From Leptospira sp. WS92.C1 (GTDB taxonomy: Bacteria > Spirochaetota > Leptospiria > Leptospirales > Leptospiraceae): 64,000 nt of DNA. The notes beneath the pieces are model-generated. The model had not been told where the DNA came from. It saw only the letters and a program-made list of their open reading frames with translations, and ran no database searches. A program made the translations under genes and the position numbers. The stretch is taken from contig NZ_CP162130.1 in the NCBI RefSeq assembly GCF_040833975.1, positions 1,067,501 to 1,131,500 on the forward strand. The letters are read 5' to 3'. Shown one piece after another: positions 62,918 to 64,000 of the stretch (its first letter is position 1; each line of letters starts with the position of its first letter).

Positions 62918-62999
62918 GACTTGTTTCGAACCTGTTCTGTACTTGTGATTTTCAAAAGTGACTTGTTTGAATCTTGTGAGAGACTTGTCTTGAACCTGT
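62918..62999. repeat. iteron-like direct repeats (copy 2)
   Basis: Same set of GACTTGT... units as at 48,354-48,435, with starts at 62,918, 62,940 (weak), 62,960 and 62,982. Confidence 0.6.
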
Positions 63000-63274
63000 C
63001 AGAATCCTAAAAGGTTTTTACCGGCAATGAATTTGCTTGAAACGGCAAATTCTCTGCAATTTTCCTAAGTTTTCCGAAATTTTGATTTCGCTCGTATTTT
63101 GGAAACTGGAATATTCAAAAACTCACTTAGAGGAAAAAGTTTGAGTTTCAAAAAACCTCGTCTAGGTGAATTTTTTAGGTGTGAGAATTAGTTTTGGGCT
63201 AAATCGCTTTGAATTAGCAAACGCTCTTCGAATTTTGGGGTTTTGTTGGTAGTTCGCAATGGGCGTTAACAAGC

Positions 63275-63286
63275 GGTTCATAACTA
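63275..63286. other. putative att core: E copy 2 / second orphan-tip junction
   Basis: GGTTCATAACTA encodes VHNY at the right end of E copy 2. An in-frame TAA (63,267-63,269) precedes it. Ten bases (CATAACTATG) are shared with the HINT end of the giant gene at 27,266-27,275. It differs from the copy-1 core at three wobble positions, so the exchange point is probably at or left of GGT. Confidence 0.5.
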
Positions 63287-64000
63287 TGATTTGTCGATGC
63301 GAGCGATATTGGCAAAGATAAATACTCCTGTTAAAGATCGTATTGCGATGGCTACCGATCGAGAGAAGTTTGACTTTGAAGGCTCGACTTGGGTGAGAAA
63401 AGGCGGAGAACCAACCTTTAACAAAAAAGGGGAGCAAACCGGTCACAAACCTTATTACTACGAATCGGCGAGCAACCAATACAACAAGAGTGACCGGTTG
63501 TATATCGAACCGACAGCGGATGGCAAGGATATCCAGCTAAGACAGGTTCAGAAAGAAGGCGAATATTATCACGATTACAAAGTATATGACAAATACTTTA
63601 ACTGGAAAGGGAACGTAGACTTTGCAGGCAACTTACCTCATCTGAATCCACAAGACTCTAATTCCGTAAAATTCCACTTAGACTATACAGACAAGTTTGC
63701 GAAGGAACGAGGATACAAATTCGAGAAAGATGCAAGTGGGGCTACGAAGACGAATACTATTAATGTCGATGGAGAAGGCCGTAGTTATGTTAACACGACC
63801 GATGGAGGACGTGTGCTGCTTGGATATGCGGCGGCAACTCAGAGAGATACTTATTTCAAAGATCTAACAGCTAACAACAAACCAATTATCTACGACCGAT
63901 TGGGAACAAGGGATGATTTAACTTTTAAAGGGATTTGTAATGCGAGGGCACCTGGAACAGTGATGCAAGGCCTTGGATACAAGATGAGCGATGCTCAAGT
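63276..64000 (+). CDS. second orphan toxin tip, cysteine-peptidase-like, runs off window
   Basis: The frame is open from the VHNY codons to the window end (>240 residues): VHNYDLSMRAILAKINTPV and onward. The first ATG is at 63,297. It lacks the long coiled-coil pre-tip seen in the other three. Near the right edge, GICNARAPGTVMQGLG (Cys codon 63,936) resembles the catalytic-Cys helix start of the copy-1 orphan tip (GICYAWSDYALLKG), so a papain-like fold is likely. The His/Asp part lies beyond the window. There is no HINT domain or signal peptide, so it is a displaced tip like the one after E copy 1. Confidence 0.65.

Larger units (their letters stand above)
60857..63274. other. 2.4-kb gene-poor end of element E copy 2
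   Basis: Same content as 46,293-48,710: hairpins at 61,101-61,120, 62,152-62,197 and 62,383-62,413; the 265-bp inverted-repeat structure at 61,412-61,676; the peptide ORFs; and the iterons. I noticed no sequence difference between the copies here. Confidence 0.6.

Noticed and set aside
63162..63479. A 105-codon minus-strand frame at the right end
   Set aside because: It runs antisense to the orphan tip and across the E border; no ribosome-binding site.

Overview
The window looks like chromosome of a pathogenic-clade Leptospira. This rests on moderately AT-rich DNA, spirochaete-type lipoboxes, several DUF1566 (Lcl C-terminal) surface proteins and a giant protein resembling the Leptospira-restricted TIGR04388 ('Lepto_longest') family. 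The identification is by recognition only; no database search was possible.

Region 1 (1-13.5 kb, minus strand) is a tightly packed envelope operon. In order of transcription it encodes a TolC-like outer-membrane factor, an Ig-like lipoprotein, a second lipoprotein, a TPR lipoprotein, a periplasmic adaptor, a normal RND pump, a shorter RND-like protein that seems to lack the proton-relay acid, a MORN-repeat protein and a membrane protein cut by the window edge. Region 2 (13.9-20.6 kb, plus strand) holds three exported DUF1566 proteins, two of them large lipoproteins with chitobiase-type domains and Ca-binding-like DxNxDG loops.

Region 3 (20.6-38.1 kb) is a polymorphic-toxin locus. A ~3,074-residue exported protein ends in a self-cleaving HINT domain (closing motif VHNY) followed by an M23 metallopeptidase tip. 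After a lipoprotein, a small soluble protein and a DUF1016-SNase fusion comes a second HINT gene. It lacks the N-terminal two thirds and carries a papain/C39-like tip followed by two envelope-targeted proteins, which are candidate immunity genes.

Region 4 (38.1-64 kb) contains two nearly identical ~10.5-kb copies of a mobile element, here called E, spaced 14,564 bp apart. E encodes two DUF2158-like proteins, a RelE-type toxin-antitoxin pair, an XRE repressor, a CHC2/Toprim primase-ATPase, a tyrosine recombinase, ParA, ParB and a small protein. Its 2.4-kb 'non-coding' end holds iteron-like repeats and three very short, mutually similar hydrophobic peptide ORFs with strong ribosome-binding sites. 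The right end of each E copy abuts the HINT cleavage motif VHNY of a displaced toxin tip: a cysteine-peptidase-like tip plus two lipoproteins after copy 1, and another cysteine-peptidase-like tip, cut by the window end, after copy 2.

The layout fits serial insertion of circles carrying [VHNY core - tip - immunity - E] into the VHNY codons of a HINT gene. Each insertion would fuse a new tip in frame and push the old tip and its immunity genes downstream behind E. A 12-bp core is shared exactly between the HINT/tip junction at 34.1 kb and the E/orphan-tip junction at 48.7 kb. This tip-swapping element and the peptide family inside it are the most interesting content of the window.
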